A stretch of DNA of 64,000 nucleotides from an uncultured Lachnospiraceae bacterium (GCA_947589055.1 CANPZL010000004.1:36078-100077), one strand, 5' to 3'; shown: positions 25,665 through 35,300, counted from the stretch's first letter. The notes: generated from the sequence alone by a model not told the origin. Numbers and translations: made by a program.

Positions 25665-26168
25665 TTAAATCATTTTTTCCATTTTATCCATTGCCCGGCT
25701 TTTGATAGAGCGAAGGGTTCCGGCTTTCATATGTAGAAGCTTAGCGGCTTCTTCATTGTTATATCCGGCAAAAACCGTAAGGGAAAGGATAAGCCGCTCC
25801 CTAGGATTTAAGTTTGCAAATGCGTTTTTCACATCCTGAATCTCGGCATAATTCCGATCCGGTATTGCGATTTCCATAGCAAGCGGGTACGGGGGATTGG
25901 CATATCCCTTTATCATTTTTTTACATTTGTTCGTAAGAATCTTAAAAATCCACGGGCGAAAAGCAGAAGCGGTCCGAAGCTTATGGATTGTGGCGTACGC
26001 ATCGGTTACCGTATCGCTGACAACGTCCTCTGCATCTTCCGGACGTCCTAGTGTATACAGGGCAAAGCGGTAAAGATCCTTATATACGGTTGCATAAAGA
26101 TGGGCAAATGCCTCGGTATCACGCTGACAGGCACGCCTTACAAGTAATTCTTCTTCTAACGGTTCCAT
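25665..26168 (-). CDS. ECF-type RNA polymerase sigma factor
   Basis: A 167-residue group 4 sigma factor. Region 2 includes LGRPEDAEDVVSDTVTDAY and RPWIFKILTNKC. Region 4 is LNPRERLILSLTVFAG followed by the helix-turn-helix NNEEAAKLLHMKAGTLRS. The ATG at 26168 has AGAGGTGG immediately upstream; an in-frame ATG ten codons earlier is not preferred. The beta-propeller gene follows in the same transcript. Its divergent upstream region contains a GCAACACTTT stretch (near 26227-26236, minus strand) that resembles ECF -35 elements, a hint of self-activation only. Confidence 0.93.
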   Translation of the reverse strand: MEPLEEELLVRRACQRDTEAFAHLYATVYKDLYRFALYTLGRPEDAEDVVSDTVTDAYATIHKLRTASAFRPWIFKILTNKCKKMIKGYANPPYPLAMEIAIPDRNYAEIQDVKNAFANLNPRERLILSLTVFAGYNNEEAAKLLHMKAGTLRSIKSRAMDKMEKMI

Positions 26169-26364
26169 GGAGCCACCTCTTTTTTCCTCGAAATGCATTT
26201 CTGATTATTAGTGTTGTTTATTATGGAAAGTGTTGCATGAAATAATAAAAAAAACAAGTCTTTCTAATGAAATGGATTCCGGGTTCAAAAAGAATGGACG
26301 TTATGCCGGAAGCAAAGAAGCTGTAAAAAACAAAGGTAATTTTATGTAAAATGGAAAAGAAATG

Positions 26365-26393
26365 TTGACTTTGAATTAGGGGTAGAATATGAT
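26365..26393 (+). promoter_or_regulatory. Sigma-A promoter of the FHA/PP2C/kinase operon
   Basis: TTGACT (26365-26370) and TATGAT (26388-26393) with a 17-base spacer, about 50 bases before the FHA gene start. It is the best match to the consensus in this divergent region. Confidence 0.75.
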
Positions 26394-26445
26394 GAATAAA
26401 GGAAAAGTGATACGGTATTTCAAAAACGTAATGGGGAGGTAGAAG

Positions 26446-27894
26446 ATGAACACAAAATGGTTAAAGCATTCTTTACGGGACGGACGGGAAGTGATCGAAT
26501 ATCAGTTGAAGTCTGGTGAACGGATGAATGGGGTAATCCTGAAAAGCTGTAAAGAAGAGAAGGTATTAGGAATCCTTCCTGTAGGGGCTTCCTATGAGGA
26601 CGGGCATAATTATCTTTATGCATATACAGATAAAAAAGAGACGCTTAAAGATTACTTATCGGATTCTATTAAAAAAGAAACCCTGCTAAGCAGCTTTGAA
26701 AGCATTGTGAATACGCTGGTCCACATGCAGGAGTGCGATATAGCTTTCGCATATGTAGCTTTGGATCCGGAATATATTTATATGGAGGAGAAAAAAGCAC
26801 GTCTGATCTGCCTTCCCGTAGAAAATGCCGTCATGCAGGAAGAGGAGATTCCGGACTTTTTCCGCACGATTTTAGCAAATGGTGTTTACTTAAACAGTGA
26901 GGATGGAGATTATGTTGCCAAGCTCTTATCTTCTTTAAACAGGGACTTTGATCTAAATTCTTTCCTGCGTCAGATTCATGGATTGATGATGGATGCAGGA
27001 ATCGAGATCGTGGAAGATGTCGTAAAAGAATCGGAGGAAACACCGGCTGCAGAGGAAGAAAAAGCGGAGGAAGAACAAGTAGAGGAAGAAAAAGCAGAGG
27101 AACCTCCTGTAGTTGTAGATGAAACAGAAACCTTGATCCATCCGGAAGCGGTTCTGGTTCAGGAAACGAAAAAGAGCGATTCCATTGCTTCAGAGACGCA
27201 GGCAGCGGCAGATGTGATACCGGAAGATGAGATCGAGTTTGAACCAATGCCGGAAGAAATGGCAGCGAAGATACAGCGGATGAATTCCAACGAAGCCGAA
27301 AAGGCGACCGCTTCTCAGACACAAGTAAAGCCGCAGATTCAGGCAGTACCTCAGCCTGTAATACAGCCGGTTGCACAGCCGCAGGCGGTCGTGGCTCCTA
27401 AGCCGGCAGCACAGCCACAGGCAGTGGTTACTCCCCAGCCGGTTGTACAATCCCAGCCGGCTGCCGCTCCCAGACCGGCCGTGCAGCCGGATAACGGTGC
27501 AGCGTTCCAGCCGAAGGTGGATGGCTCGCCTCGTCCCTTGATTCCGCCGCAGGGAGTGGTACAGCCTCAGATGAATTCAATCCCAAAGCCGAAACCGAAG
27601 CCGCATTTAACCCGGGTGAAGACAGGAGAACAGATTATGTTAAAGGAGGGTGACTTTATAATCGGAAAGTCGCCTACAGGGGCAACCTATACGATCACGG
27701 ATAATCCTGCGGTCAGCCGGATTCATTGTACGATTTATAAAAAAGAGAATGGAGTGTTCTATGTCCGTGATGAGCATTCCACCAACTCTACCTATGTAAA
27801 TGGGGAACAGGTATTACCCGGAACGGAAAAGATATTACTGAATAATTGTAAGCTGTTATTGGGAGATGAAGAATTCATCTATAGCTTATGGTGA
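26446..27894 (+). CDS. DUF6382-type plus FHA domain protein
   Basis: A 482-residue cytoplasmic protein in three parts. Residues 1-185 resemble the DUF6382 region found ahead of FHA domains in Clostridia. Residues 190-380 are a low-complexity linker, first Glu-rich, then repeating Pro-Gln-Val units. Residues 385-482 are an FHA domain with GKSPTG, AVSRIHCTI and STNSTYVNGEQV, the phospho-threonine-binding loops. FHA domains read pThr marks set by kinases. It leads an operon with a PP2C phosphatase and a Ser/Thr kinase. An ETETLI motif in the linker could itself be a phosphosite. The RBS is GGGGAGG. Confidence 0.88.
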   Translation: MNTKWLKHSLRDGREVIEYQLKSGERMNGVILKSCKEEKVLGILPVGASYEDGHNYLYAYTDKKETLKDYLSDSIKKETLLSSFESIVNTLVHMQECDIAFAYVALDPEYIYMEEKKARLICLPVENAVMQEEEIPDFFRTILANGVYLNSEDGDYVAKLLSSLNRDFDLNSFLRQIHGLMMDAGIEIVEDVVKESEETPAAEEEKAEEEQVEEEKAEEPPVVVDETETLIHPEAVLVQETKKSDSIASETQAAADVIPEDEIEFEPMPEEMAAKIQRMNSNEAEKATASQTQVKPQIQAVPQPVIQPVAQPQAVVAPKPAAQPQAVVTPQPVVQSQPAAAPRPAVQPDNGAAFQPKVDGSPRPLIPPQGVVQPQMNSIPKPKPKPHLTRVKTGEQIMLKEGDFIIGKSPTGATYTITDNPAVSRIHCTIYKKENGVFYVRDEHSTNSTYVNGEQVLPGTEKILLNNCKLLLGDEEFIYSLW

Positions 27895-27921
27895 TGCCGG
27901 AAACAGCAAAGGAGAAAATGA

Positions 27922-28698
27922 ATGGATTTTTTCGTTTCTTATCATACGGATACCGGATTAAGAAAACATACCAATCAGGATACGATTGCGATCAAGATGC
28001 TGGATACGCCGAAGGGCAGAGCTGTTTTGGCCGCTGTCTGTGACGGTATGGGCGGCCTGTCTGCCGGAGAGCTGGCAAGCAAGGAGGTTATTCAGGCGTT
28101 CTGCCATTGGTTTGATACTTCCTTTGCTTCCATAGCGGCAGAAGGAAGCTTTGAACCGGATCATATCATAGGGGAATGGAACCGCTTAGTCAAAGAAGAA
28201 AACGGCAGACTGGCAGGCTATGGGCTTCAAAGAGGCGCCAGCTTAGGCACTACCCTTTCTGCTATTTTGATCTATCAGGAACACTATCTGATCGTTCATG
28301 TCGGCGACAGCCGGATCTATGAAATGACCCTGTCCGGGCTTTGCCAGATAACAGAGGACCAGTCTCTGGTGGCAAGGGAAGTTGCAGAAGGCAGATTAAC
28401 GCCGGAAGAAGCACTTCGGGATCCCAGACGCAGTATCCTGCTTCAGTGCGTTGGGGCGTCTGCCTCTGTAGAGCCTGCCTTCTATCAGGGAACAGTCGTT
28501 CCGGAAACTTCTTTTCTGATCTGTTCCGATGGATTATGCCATGAGCTGGGTGCGGATGAGCTGTACGAGCAGGCCGGGCCTCTAGCCTGTAAGGATCCTG
28601 CGGTTATGCGGCAAAAAAGCGTATACCTGACAGAATTAGTAAAGAAAAGAAAGGAACAGGATAATATTTCCCTGATTCTTCTGAAAGCATATGAATGA
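27922..28698 (+). CDS. PP2C-type Ser/Thr protein phosphatase
   Basis: A 258-residue PPM/PP2C phosphatase that removes phosphate from Ser/Thr residues using two metal ions. The motifs are in order: VCDGMGGLSAGELAS (metal Asp), LIVHVGDSRIYEM, CSDGLCHEL and DNISLILL. There is no membrane segment. It would oppose the kinase encoded 11 bases downstream. The partner genes suggest a dedicated kinase/phosphatase pair rather than the general PrkC/PrpC pair, although the latter is not in the window for comparison. Confidence 0.94.
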   Translation: MDFFVSYHTDTGLRKHTNQDTIAIKMLDTPKGRAVLAAVCDGMGGLSAGELASKEVIQAFCHWFDTSFASIAAEGSFEPDHIIGEWNRLVKEENGRLAGYGLQRGASLGTTLSAILIYQEHYLIVHVGDSRIYEMTLSGLCQITEDQSLVAREVAEGRLTPEEALRDPRRSILLQCVGASASVEPAFYQGTVVPETSFLICSDGLCHELGADELYEQAGPLACKDPAVMRQKSVYLTELVKKRKEQDNISLILLKAYE

Positions 28699-28708
28699 GG
28701 AAAAATAA

Positions 28709-30823
28709 ATGACGGATAAGGGTACGGTATTAGACGGAAAATATGAAATATTAAAAGAGATCGGACGGGGCGGTATGTCTGTGGTCTATGTTGCCATGGA
28801 TCTGCGTTTGAATAAGCAGTGGGCGATCAAGGAGATCAAGGACGACGGTTCTAAGGATACCCAGACTTTGTTAAAGGGACTGGAACGGGAAGCGAATATC
28901 TTAAAAAAGGTGGATCACCCGGTATTGCCTCGGATTGTGGATATTATCCAGAAGGACAACAGAGTTTATGTTGTCATGGACTATGTAGAGGGACGTCCGA
29001 TCAGTGAGATACTAAAGGAGCAGGGAGCGCAGCCGCAAGAGCAGGTGATCGAATGGGCAAAGCAGTTAGGCAGTGCGTTGGATTATCTTCACTCCATGGA
29101 TCCGCCGATCATTTATCGGGATATGAAGCCCTCCAATATTATGCTCAAGCCGGACGGTAATGTGAAGCTGATCGACTTTGGAACCGCAAAGGAATATAAG
29201 GCGGAAAATAATGCGGACACAACTGCACTGGGAACCAGAGGTTATGCGGCACCGGAACAGTTCGGAGATGCGCAGGGAAGGGGAATTTATAATACCGATG
29301 CCAGAACCGATATTTATTGTCTGGGAGCGACCCTGTATCATATCGTGACCGGCATGAATCCCTGTGAGCCGCCTTATGAGATCAAGCCGATTCGGCAGTG
29401 GGATCCTTCTCTTTCCAGTGGCTTGGAGAAAATTCTGATAAAGTGTACCCAGTCCAATCCGGAGGACCGGTATCAGTCCTGCTCGGAGCTTTTATATGCA
29501 TTGGATCATTATGATGAATTAGACGAACGCTTCAAAAGGCAGTCCAGAATAAAATTCGGGATATTTGCAGCCACAGCCGCATTGGTGCTTTTGTTCAGCC
29601 TGGTTTCGGCAGCGGGGTTTTCAGGGAACCGGAATCTGTTAAATCAGAACTATATAGCCTTGATCAACACGGGAGACGACTATCGGTTTGCAGGGGAATA
29701 CAATGAAGCCATAGCGCAATATCAGAATGCCATTCAGGTAAACCCGAAAAACGAAGAAGCTTATATAAAGATTTTAAATATCTACGTCAATAACTTGAAT
29801 AATCCGGAGGCCGGATTGGAGATTATTGCGTCTTATATCAACAGCAGCAAAGCATTATCCAAGAATAATCATCTTTTATATCAGATGGGACTTACATATT
29901 TTGACCTGCAAAGCTATGATTCCTCCCTGCGGTATTTTCGTATGATAGATGAACGCTCGGACGAATATGGAGAAAATGCACAGTACTACATTGCAATGGC
30001 GATGGTGATGTCAGAGCCGAATCCGGACTATGTAGAGTTGGCGGAGGATCTGGCAAGCTTCGAGGCAAATACGTCCGGTATGGCAACCGGAGAAGCAAAG
30101 TTTATGAATTACAAGATACTCGGCATGGTATATGTGCGGAATATTGGCAACATTGACGGTGCTGCAGAGGCGGCTGTCCGGATCCTGACGTCGGCTCTTT
30201 CGGATTTAAATCAGAGTGGAGGAGAGATTAGTAACAGCTCAAACTATTACTATTATTATAATCTATATCTGATCACCGCCTATCAGACGGTAGGAAGTCA
30301 GACAGAGGTAGAGGAGGACGCAGAATCCGCCTATTACGAGGCGTTGACCTGCTGTGACAATGTATTGTCACAGATTGACCGGCTGGAAAATCCGACGGTT
30401 TATGAAAATGTGCTGATCCAAAAGGCGGAACTTTATCATGCATTAGGGCAGGAAACGCAGGCGGTCGCTATGTATGAGGAGGCGGCAGAACAGATGGGAA
30501 GCGCCGGGCAGGCGGTATATGTCAGTTATTTACGATATTTATATAATCGGTATAAGGCTGAAAACCCTGACGTATCGGAATGGAATGCACCGGATTTACT
30601 GGCGGTATATGAAAAGGGAATGGAGGTGCCGGGAATCAATGATAACTATGAATGGAAAGCATTGGTGAACAGTCTGCAGCCCTATTTAAATCGAACCCCG
30701 GACGAGGATACACAGGGGGATTCTTCTCCCACGCAGGCAGAGCCGGCGGGGCCTGCGGAAGGTGAGACAGTCGTGGAAGAAGGTTCCACACAGGAAGCGG
30801 CAGGGACGACACAGGAGGAATAA
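28709..30823 (+). CDS. Membrane Ser/Thr protein kinase with extracytoplasmic TPR region
   Basis: A 704-residue kinase. The N-terminal Hanks-type domain has GRGGMSVVY, Lys41 in WAIKEI, Asp138 in YRDMKPSN (Tyr replaces the usual His of HRD) and Asp156 in DFGTA. The activation segment ends GTRGYAAPEQ. A single membrane helix lies near residues 283-306. The remaining 400 residues are TPR-like repeats (EYNEAIAQYQNAIQVNP is a clear one), ending in an acidic, Thr/Glu-rich tail. There are no PASTA repeats, so it is not the classical PrkC/Stk1. The TPR part would lie outside the cell, possibly binding the surface protein encoded downstream. Confidence 0.93.
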   Translation: MTDKGTVLDGKYEILKEIGRGGMSVVYVAMDLRLNKQWAIKEIKDDGSKDTQTLLKGLEREANILKKVDHPVLPRIVDIIQKDNRVYVVMDYVEGRPISEILKEQGAQPQEQVIEWAKQLGSALDYLHSMDPPIIYRDMKPSNIMLKPDGNVKLIDFGTAKEYKAENNADTTALGTRGYAAPEQFGDAQGRGIYNTDARTDIYCLGATLYHIVTGMNPCEPPYEIKPIRQWDPSLSSGLEKILIKCTQSNPEDRYQSCSELLYALDHYDELDERFKRQSRIKFGIFAATAALVLLFSLVSAAGFSGNRNLLNQNYIALINTGDDYRFAGEYNEAIAQYQNAIQVNPKNEEAYIKILNIYVNNLNNPEAGLEIIASYINSSKALSKNNHLLYQMGLTYFDLQSYDSSLRYFRMIDERSDEYGENAQYYIAMAMVMSEPNPDYVELAEDLASFEANTSGMATGEAKFMNYKILGMVYVRNIGNIDGAAEAAVRILTSALSDLNQSGGEISNSSNYYYYYNLYLITAYQTVGSQTEVEEDAESAYYEALTCCDNVLSQIDRLENPTVYENVLIQKAELYHALGQETQAVAMYEEAAEQMGSAGQAVYVSYLRYLYNRYKAENPDVSEWNAPDLLAVYEKGMEVPGINDNYEWKALVNSLQPYLNRTPDEDTQGDSSPTQAEPAGPAEGETVVEEGSTQEAAGTTQEE

Positions 30824-30826
30824 AAG

Positions 30827-31507
30827 ATGACAACTCTTTATACGATAATGAGCTATGGCGGAATCGTGCTTGCGGTTATTAGCCTCGCCGCTGCCATCAT
30901 TTTGTTTATTAAATGGGATATTCCAAAGATCTTCGGCGATATAACCGGACAGACAGAGAAAAAGACCATCCAGCGGATTCAGCGGGAGGGATATGAAGCA
31001 AATGCCTCGAAGCAGACGGCAATTAAGAAAAAGCAGGATACCGGAAGGATTCAGGTACGCAAGTCAAAGACAGAGACCTTAAAAGAAGATGCACTTCCCC
31101 AGACGCAGGCGAAGGCTCCGGACGTCCGCCCAGGTATGGAAGAAAAGGCAGATAAACGGGAGATTACCAATAAACTGTTACACGTCTATAAACCAAAGGA
31201 AACCGAAGAAACTACCACAGTGTTACATGCGAGTGCTTCTGATGAGGAAGTGACGACGGTATTGCAGGAAATGATTTCCGGCGAGGAAACTACGACAGTA
31301 TTAAGCGGAGCAGTCTCCGGCGAGGAAGTGACGACGGTGTTGAGCGGCAATACCGAGACAATTTTCCATGCAACGGAACAAGTTCTTCAGGAAGAAGAAC
31401 CGATAGAGGGTGTGATCCGGCTGCCGGGTGCGCAGATAACGGATATAGGAACTGTAGTGAAGGTATTGGATTTTATGATTACCCATACCGACGAAGAGAT
31501 CATATAG
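30827..31507 (+). CDS. Single-pass membrane protein with TTVL repeats
   Basis: A 226-residue protein I do not recognise as a named family. One N-terminal membrane helix (about residues 7-28) is followed by a basic, Lys/Gln-rich stretch. Then come four TTVL motifs at exact 13-residue spacing (T130-L133, T143-L146, T156-L159, T169-L172), each in an acidic setting. The C-terminus is GVIRLPGAQITDIG and an acidic tail. TxxL-like sites preceded by acids fit kinase targets and pThr-x-x-Leu/Ile FHA ligands. It lies three bases after the kinase gene, so it is a likely substrate and docking platform for the FHA protein. That is inference. Confidence 0.75.
   Translation: MTTLYTIMSYGGIVLAVISLAAAIILFIKWDIPKIFGDITGQTEKKTIQRIQREGYEANASKQTAIKKKQDTGRIQVRKSKTETLKEDALPQTQAKAPDVRPGMEEKADKREITNKLLHVYKPKETEETTTVLHASASDEEVTTVLQEMISGEETTTVLSGAVSGEEVTTVLSGNTETIFHATEQVLQEEEPIEGVIRLPGAQITDIGTVVKVLDFMITHTDEEII
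31211..31342 (+). repeat. Four 39-bp coding repeats (13-residue TTVL units)
   Basis: Codons for the TTVL motif recur every 39 bp. The protein repeats are near identical at the TTVL core and at the preceding acidic residues (DEEV, GEET, GEEV). The intervening residues differ, so this is a maintained array rather than a fresh duplication. Confidence 0.8.
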
Positions 31508-31520
31508 ATGGGAGGAAACT

Positions 31521-34500
31521 ATGAAAGGAAACAGAAAGCAAAGGATTAAGAGCAGGCTTGCATTGCTGTTGAGTCTGTTGCTGGCATTTTCATTTCCCGG
31601 ACATACGATTCCGGCTTGGGGTGCGGGTATGACCGGTAACGAGGTAGATACAGATACTTCTTTTACGATAACGATTGATGATGCAGAGATAACAGCGGTG
31701 CAGGTAGGCGGCGATACGCTGACGGAATCAGACGGAAGCTATACCATAACAGCCGGGACCTTAAAAGAGGCAGACGTTACGATCACATTTCAGACAGAGA
31801 TGAAAAAATGGTGCGAAGAAACCGGCGTTACCTACGAAGGGCTTTCGGTATCCGGTGTCGCTCCGGACGAGACAGCAAAGCGGAAATTTACCTATTCGAC
31901 TACGGTAGAAGATGTGTTGGATTCAGGCAGTGGAGCTGGGTCTGCGATTACACTATCGTTGACGGACGCAACGACTTATACGATAACGCAGGACGAAAAG
32001 GTTACGGTTGCGCTTACCCCCTCTTACTGGGCGGACGGAAGCAATGGTTATTATGCGCCCAAAAAGGAAGGGGAATCCGTTACGGTAGCACTCAATCCTG
32101 ATAAGGGGTATGAACTGACGAATCTTACACTGGGCGGAGAGTCTCAGACAGCCGGAACATCTTCCATAGTGATAGATAAGGACAATGCGGGCAATATTGC
32201 GTTTACAGTTCAACTGATACCGATGAACGCTCCGACAGGTACTTTTCAGTTTGTAGATACATATTATGGGACAACGGATCCTGCTACAGTGACTTATACA
32301 CTTTCGGATGGGGAAAATCCGAATGCTTATGACTTACAATACCTGATAAAGAACGGAGAAGATTCTCCACAGGCAGCGGACGTATGGACGGATTGGTCAT
32401 CATCAAGTACAGCAGGCGGTGTAACGACGTACCAGTGTCAGGTGGACTATACGTCTTCGGTTGGCAGTAAGAAGGTATATGTCCGTTATAAGGATACTAT
32501 TGTTACAGATCATTATTCCGATTATCAGGCTTCGTCTCCTATCCGGTTTGATTTTACGGCTCCTGCTGTTACAGGTGGCCCGGAGCTGTTGATCAATGAG
32601 CAGCCGCAAAGTGGGATCACAGGGTATGTGAAGCAGGGGGATACGGTTTCATTCCGGTTGACCGTTTCGGATTCGGAGAGCGGTCTGAATAAGCTTACCT
32701 ATACGATAGATGGGACTTCCACAGATCTTCCTGCGAATGGTGCAAAGGAAGTTACCTTTACGATCCCGTATGCCATTACTGAAAAAACAGACAGCATTAC
32801 CTATACGGTTACGGATTGTGCCGGTAATACTACCTCAGAGCAGACGATCGATACCAGCACAATCGAATTTGATTTTACGTTGCCCACAGCAACGATAACA
32901 TTTAAAGATGCACAAGGGAATGTGATTACGGATCTGGACAAATGGTATAGTGAGGAAGTTTATGTGGAAATAGCAATGCGGGATCCGGACGGTTCGGATT
33001 CTTCGGAGAGTGTTTCCGGCATTGATACCGGGAATACGAAGCTGTTCAATAACGGTGAGGCGATTTCTTATACAGAGCAGGCTGGAACTGTACCGGGAGA
33101 GTATATATGGAGCAGTGGCCCCCTGCCTACCGGCAGACATATGATTACCTTGGAAGTGGCGGATAAAGCAGGAAATACCAGTTCTTATAGTAGCAGCGCT
33201 GCTATGAAGATTGACATGGAAGGGATACAGGAAACCGGGGTTGTATTTGAAAATGGAGATGGGAAAACTGACTTTTATGAAGCGTTTGCCATTACAGCAG
33301 AAGCAAGCTCTTATTCCGGAATCACAAAAATGGAATTTACCTTCTTTGACGAATCCGGAAAGCAGGCAGGCACACCGCTCACTGTGAGTGAGGTTTCAAA
33401 TAATCTGGCGAGTATTCTCTTTCCGGCTGATACGCTGGGGAACTTTAAGGGCAGCGTGCAGATCACTTATACAGATAACTGCGGCCGCAGGCAGGAAGGA
33501 TTCCGGTATCCCTTCTCTTATAATCGGGAGGGCGCCGCTATTCGTATGGAAGCAAAGGAAGAGTGGAGCAATGGAGATCAGCAGGTTTCCATCGAGGTGA
33601 GCGATGGGATCACAGGAATCGAGACGCTGGAGATCTATGTGGATGGAAGGTTGATCGAGACAAGGCCGGTAAATGATGCGGATTATAAGGGTGAGTTTCT
33701 GGTATCCGAGAATTCCGCTTCCGCTTTGGGAACCCAGATTCAGGTCGTTGCGGTCAGCCATTCCGGAAAACGGGTGACTTCCTATGCAGTGGTCCGGATT
33801 GATAAACAGGCTCCTGCAATCCAGTTGAGCGGTATGACGGAGGGCGGCATCTATAATGGGATCCGCACCCTTCAGATTACTACATCGGAGAATATCTGGA
33901 ATGAAATGCAGCCGGTGTCGGTAACGGTAGAAAGAACCTTAGACGGTGCGACTACAACACTGGATTTTGGAAGCTTTGGAATGACAGCCGATGTGCAAGA
34001 GGAATTCCGGCGGTTTACGGAAGACGGAAGCTATCTGGTTACGGTTACTGCGGTGGATGCTGCGGGAAATACGGATACGAAGCGGATTTCCTTTATCATT
34101 GACCGGACAGCGCCCCAGCTTTCCATGACCGGTGTTCGGGAAGGGGATTACAGCAATGCGGCAGTTACAGTGAACTTTCAGGCGGTCGAGTCCTTCTTTG
34201 AAACCAATGAGGTAGTGATTGAAGTATTGCGCAGGCTGGACGGTTCTACTTATGAAAGTACGGTGAACTTTATGAATTCCGGAAGAATCTCCAATGCGAG
34301 CCGCACCTTTACCGAGGATGGGGATTATACCATTACGATGCGGGCAACGGATCGGGCGGGGAATGTTGGAGCAGTTCAGACGGTCAGCTTCACGGTGGAT
34401 CGGACAGCGCCGACAGTCTCCTTGTCTGGTACTAAGGATTATTTTGTGACCGGAGAACCTGTCACCTTGAATTTCTCTGTGATCGAAGCATATTTTCAGA

Positions 34501-35300
34501 CGAATCGAATTCAGATAACAGGTAATCGGAAGCTGGCGAACGGGCAGACGGTTGCATTGCAGTTTCCGGCTTGGAATAACAGCGGCCGAACCTCTTTGCT
34601 TAGTCAGAGCTTTTCAGAGGATGGATATTATACGATTGTCTTGTCCGCAGTTGACAAGGCAGGAAACGCAAGTGAACAGACCCTGCATTTTACCATAGAC
34701 ACGCAGGCGCCTGTGATTAAGGGCTTAGACAAATATGACGGTAAATATGTCACCGCCTTCCGGCTTGAGGAAACTTTAGAAGACTTGATCTCAGAGCTGA
34801 CGATTCCTACGGTACGTCTTACTCTGAACGGAGAAGCATACAATGGAGAGGAGATCACCAAGGAAGGAAAATATACTCTGGCGATAGAGGTAACCGACGA
34901 AGTAGGGCTTCGTACAGTGAAAACGGTTGAATTTGTCGTAGATACGACCCCGCCAAGAGTGATTTTTGCCGGTGTAGAGAACCGCAAGGTATATACGGAG
35001 GTAGTCAATCTGAACCTGACGTTGGAAAACGAAGAAGATGAGATTACCGAGATTTTGATCAATGGGGAACCTTATACCCTGACAGAAGGGAACAGCTCGT
35101 ATGACTTGACCTTCAATTCCTACGGGAAATATGAGGTGACTGTAACTACGATCGACCGCGCAGGAAATGAAGGAAGTCAAAGTATCACGTTTACCTATTC
35201 CGAATATCGCAATAACCTCTTTCTTTGGATTCTGATCGCCGCTTTGCTGGCAGCCGCAGCATTAACGGTAGTTATTGTGGTACGGGCGAAGAAGAAGTAG
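31521..35300 (+). CDS. Large surface protein with bacterial Ig-like repeats
   Basis: A 1259-residue protein with a signal peptide (about residues 1-35, basic start and LALLLSLLLAFSF) and a C-terminal membrane helix (LWILIAALLAAAALTVVIVV) followed by basic residues. It would therefore be held in the membrane, not sorted by sortase. The extracellular part is a series of Ig-like modules, many bounded by a DRTAP or DKQAP motif and an AGN motif near the end (AVDKAGNAS, ATDRAGNVG). At least three modules of about 100 residues between 760 and 1100 are close relatives. It ends the kinase operon, so it may be an adhesin or scaffold controlled by phosphorylation. Its last 29 bases overlap the convergent GH3 gene. 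Confidence 0.85.
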   Translation: MKGNRKQRIKSRLALLLSLLLAFSFPGHTIPAWGAGMTGNEVDTDTSFTITIDDAEITAVQVGGDTLTESDGSYTITAGTLKEADVTITFQTEMKKWCEETGVTYEGLSVSGVAPDETAKRKFTYSTTVEDVLDSGSGAGSAITLSLTDATTYTITQDEKVTVALTPSYWADGSNGYYAPKKEGESVTVALNPDKGYELTNLTLGGESQTAGTSSIVIDKDNAGNIAFTVQLIPMNAPTGTFQFVDTYYGTTDPATVTYTLSDGENPNAYDLQYLIKNGEDSPQAADVWTDWSSSSTAGGVTTYQCQVDYTSSVGSKKVYVRYKDTIVTDHYSDYQASSPIRFDFTAPAVTGGPELLINEQPQSGITGYVKQGDTVSFRLTVSDSESGLNKLTYTIDGTSTDLPANGAKEVTFTIPYAITEKTDSITYTVTDCAGNTTSEQTIDTSTIEFDFTLPTATITFKDAQGNVITDLDKWYSEEVYVEIAMRDPDGSDSSESVSGIDTGNTKLFNNGEAISYTEQAGTVPGEYIWSSGPLPTGRHMITLEVADKAGNTSSYSSSAAMKIDMEGIQETGVVFENGDGKTDFYEAFAITAEASSYSGITKMEFTFFDESGKQAGTPLTVSEVSNNLASILFPADTLGNFKGSVQITYTDNCGRRQEGFRYPFSYNREGAAIRMEAKEEWSNGDQQVSIEVSDGITGIETLEIYVDGRLIETRPVNDADYKGEFLVSENSASALGTQIQVVAVSHSGKRVTSYAVVRIDKQAPAIQLSGMTEGGIYNGIRTLQITTSENIWNEMQPVSVTVERTLDGATTTLDFGSFGMTADVQEEFRRFTEDGSYLVTVTAVDAAGNTDTKRISFIIDRTAPQLSMTGVREGDYSNAAVTVNFQAVESFFETNEVVIEVLRRLDGSTYESTVNFMNSGRISNASRTFTEDGDYTITMRATDRAGNVGAVQTVSFTVDRTAPTVSLSGTKDYFVTGEPVTLNFSVIEAYFQTNRIQITGNRKLANGQTVALQFPAWNNSGRTSLLSQSFSEDGYYTIVLSAVDKAGNASEQTLHFTIDTQAPVIKGLDKYDGKYVTAFRLEETLEDLISELTIPTVRLTLNGEAYNGEEITKEGKYTLAIEVTDEVGLRTVKTVEFVVDTTPPRVIFAGVENRKVYTEVVNLNLTLENEEDEITEILINGEPYTLTEGNSSYDLTFNSYGKYEVTVTTIDRAGNEGSQSITFTYSEYRNNLFLWILIAALLAAAALTVVIVVRAKKK

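Noticed and set aside
26831..27376. 181-codon minus-strand open frame
   Set aside because: Produced by the low-complexity Glu/Pro/Gln linker of the FHA gene read on the other strand.
28709..30823. PASTA kinase PrkC/Stk1
   Set aside because: The extracellular part has TPR-like repeats and no PASTA repeats.
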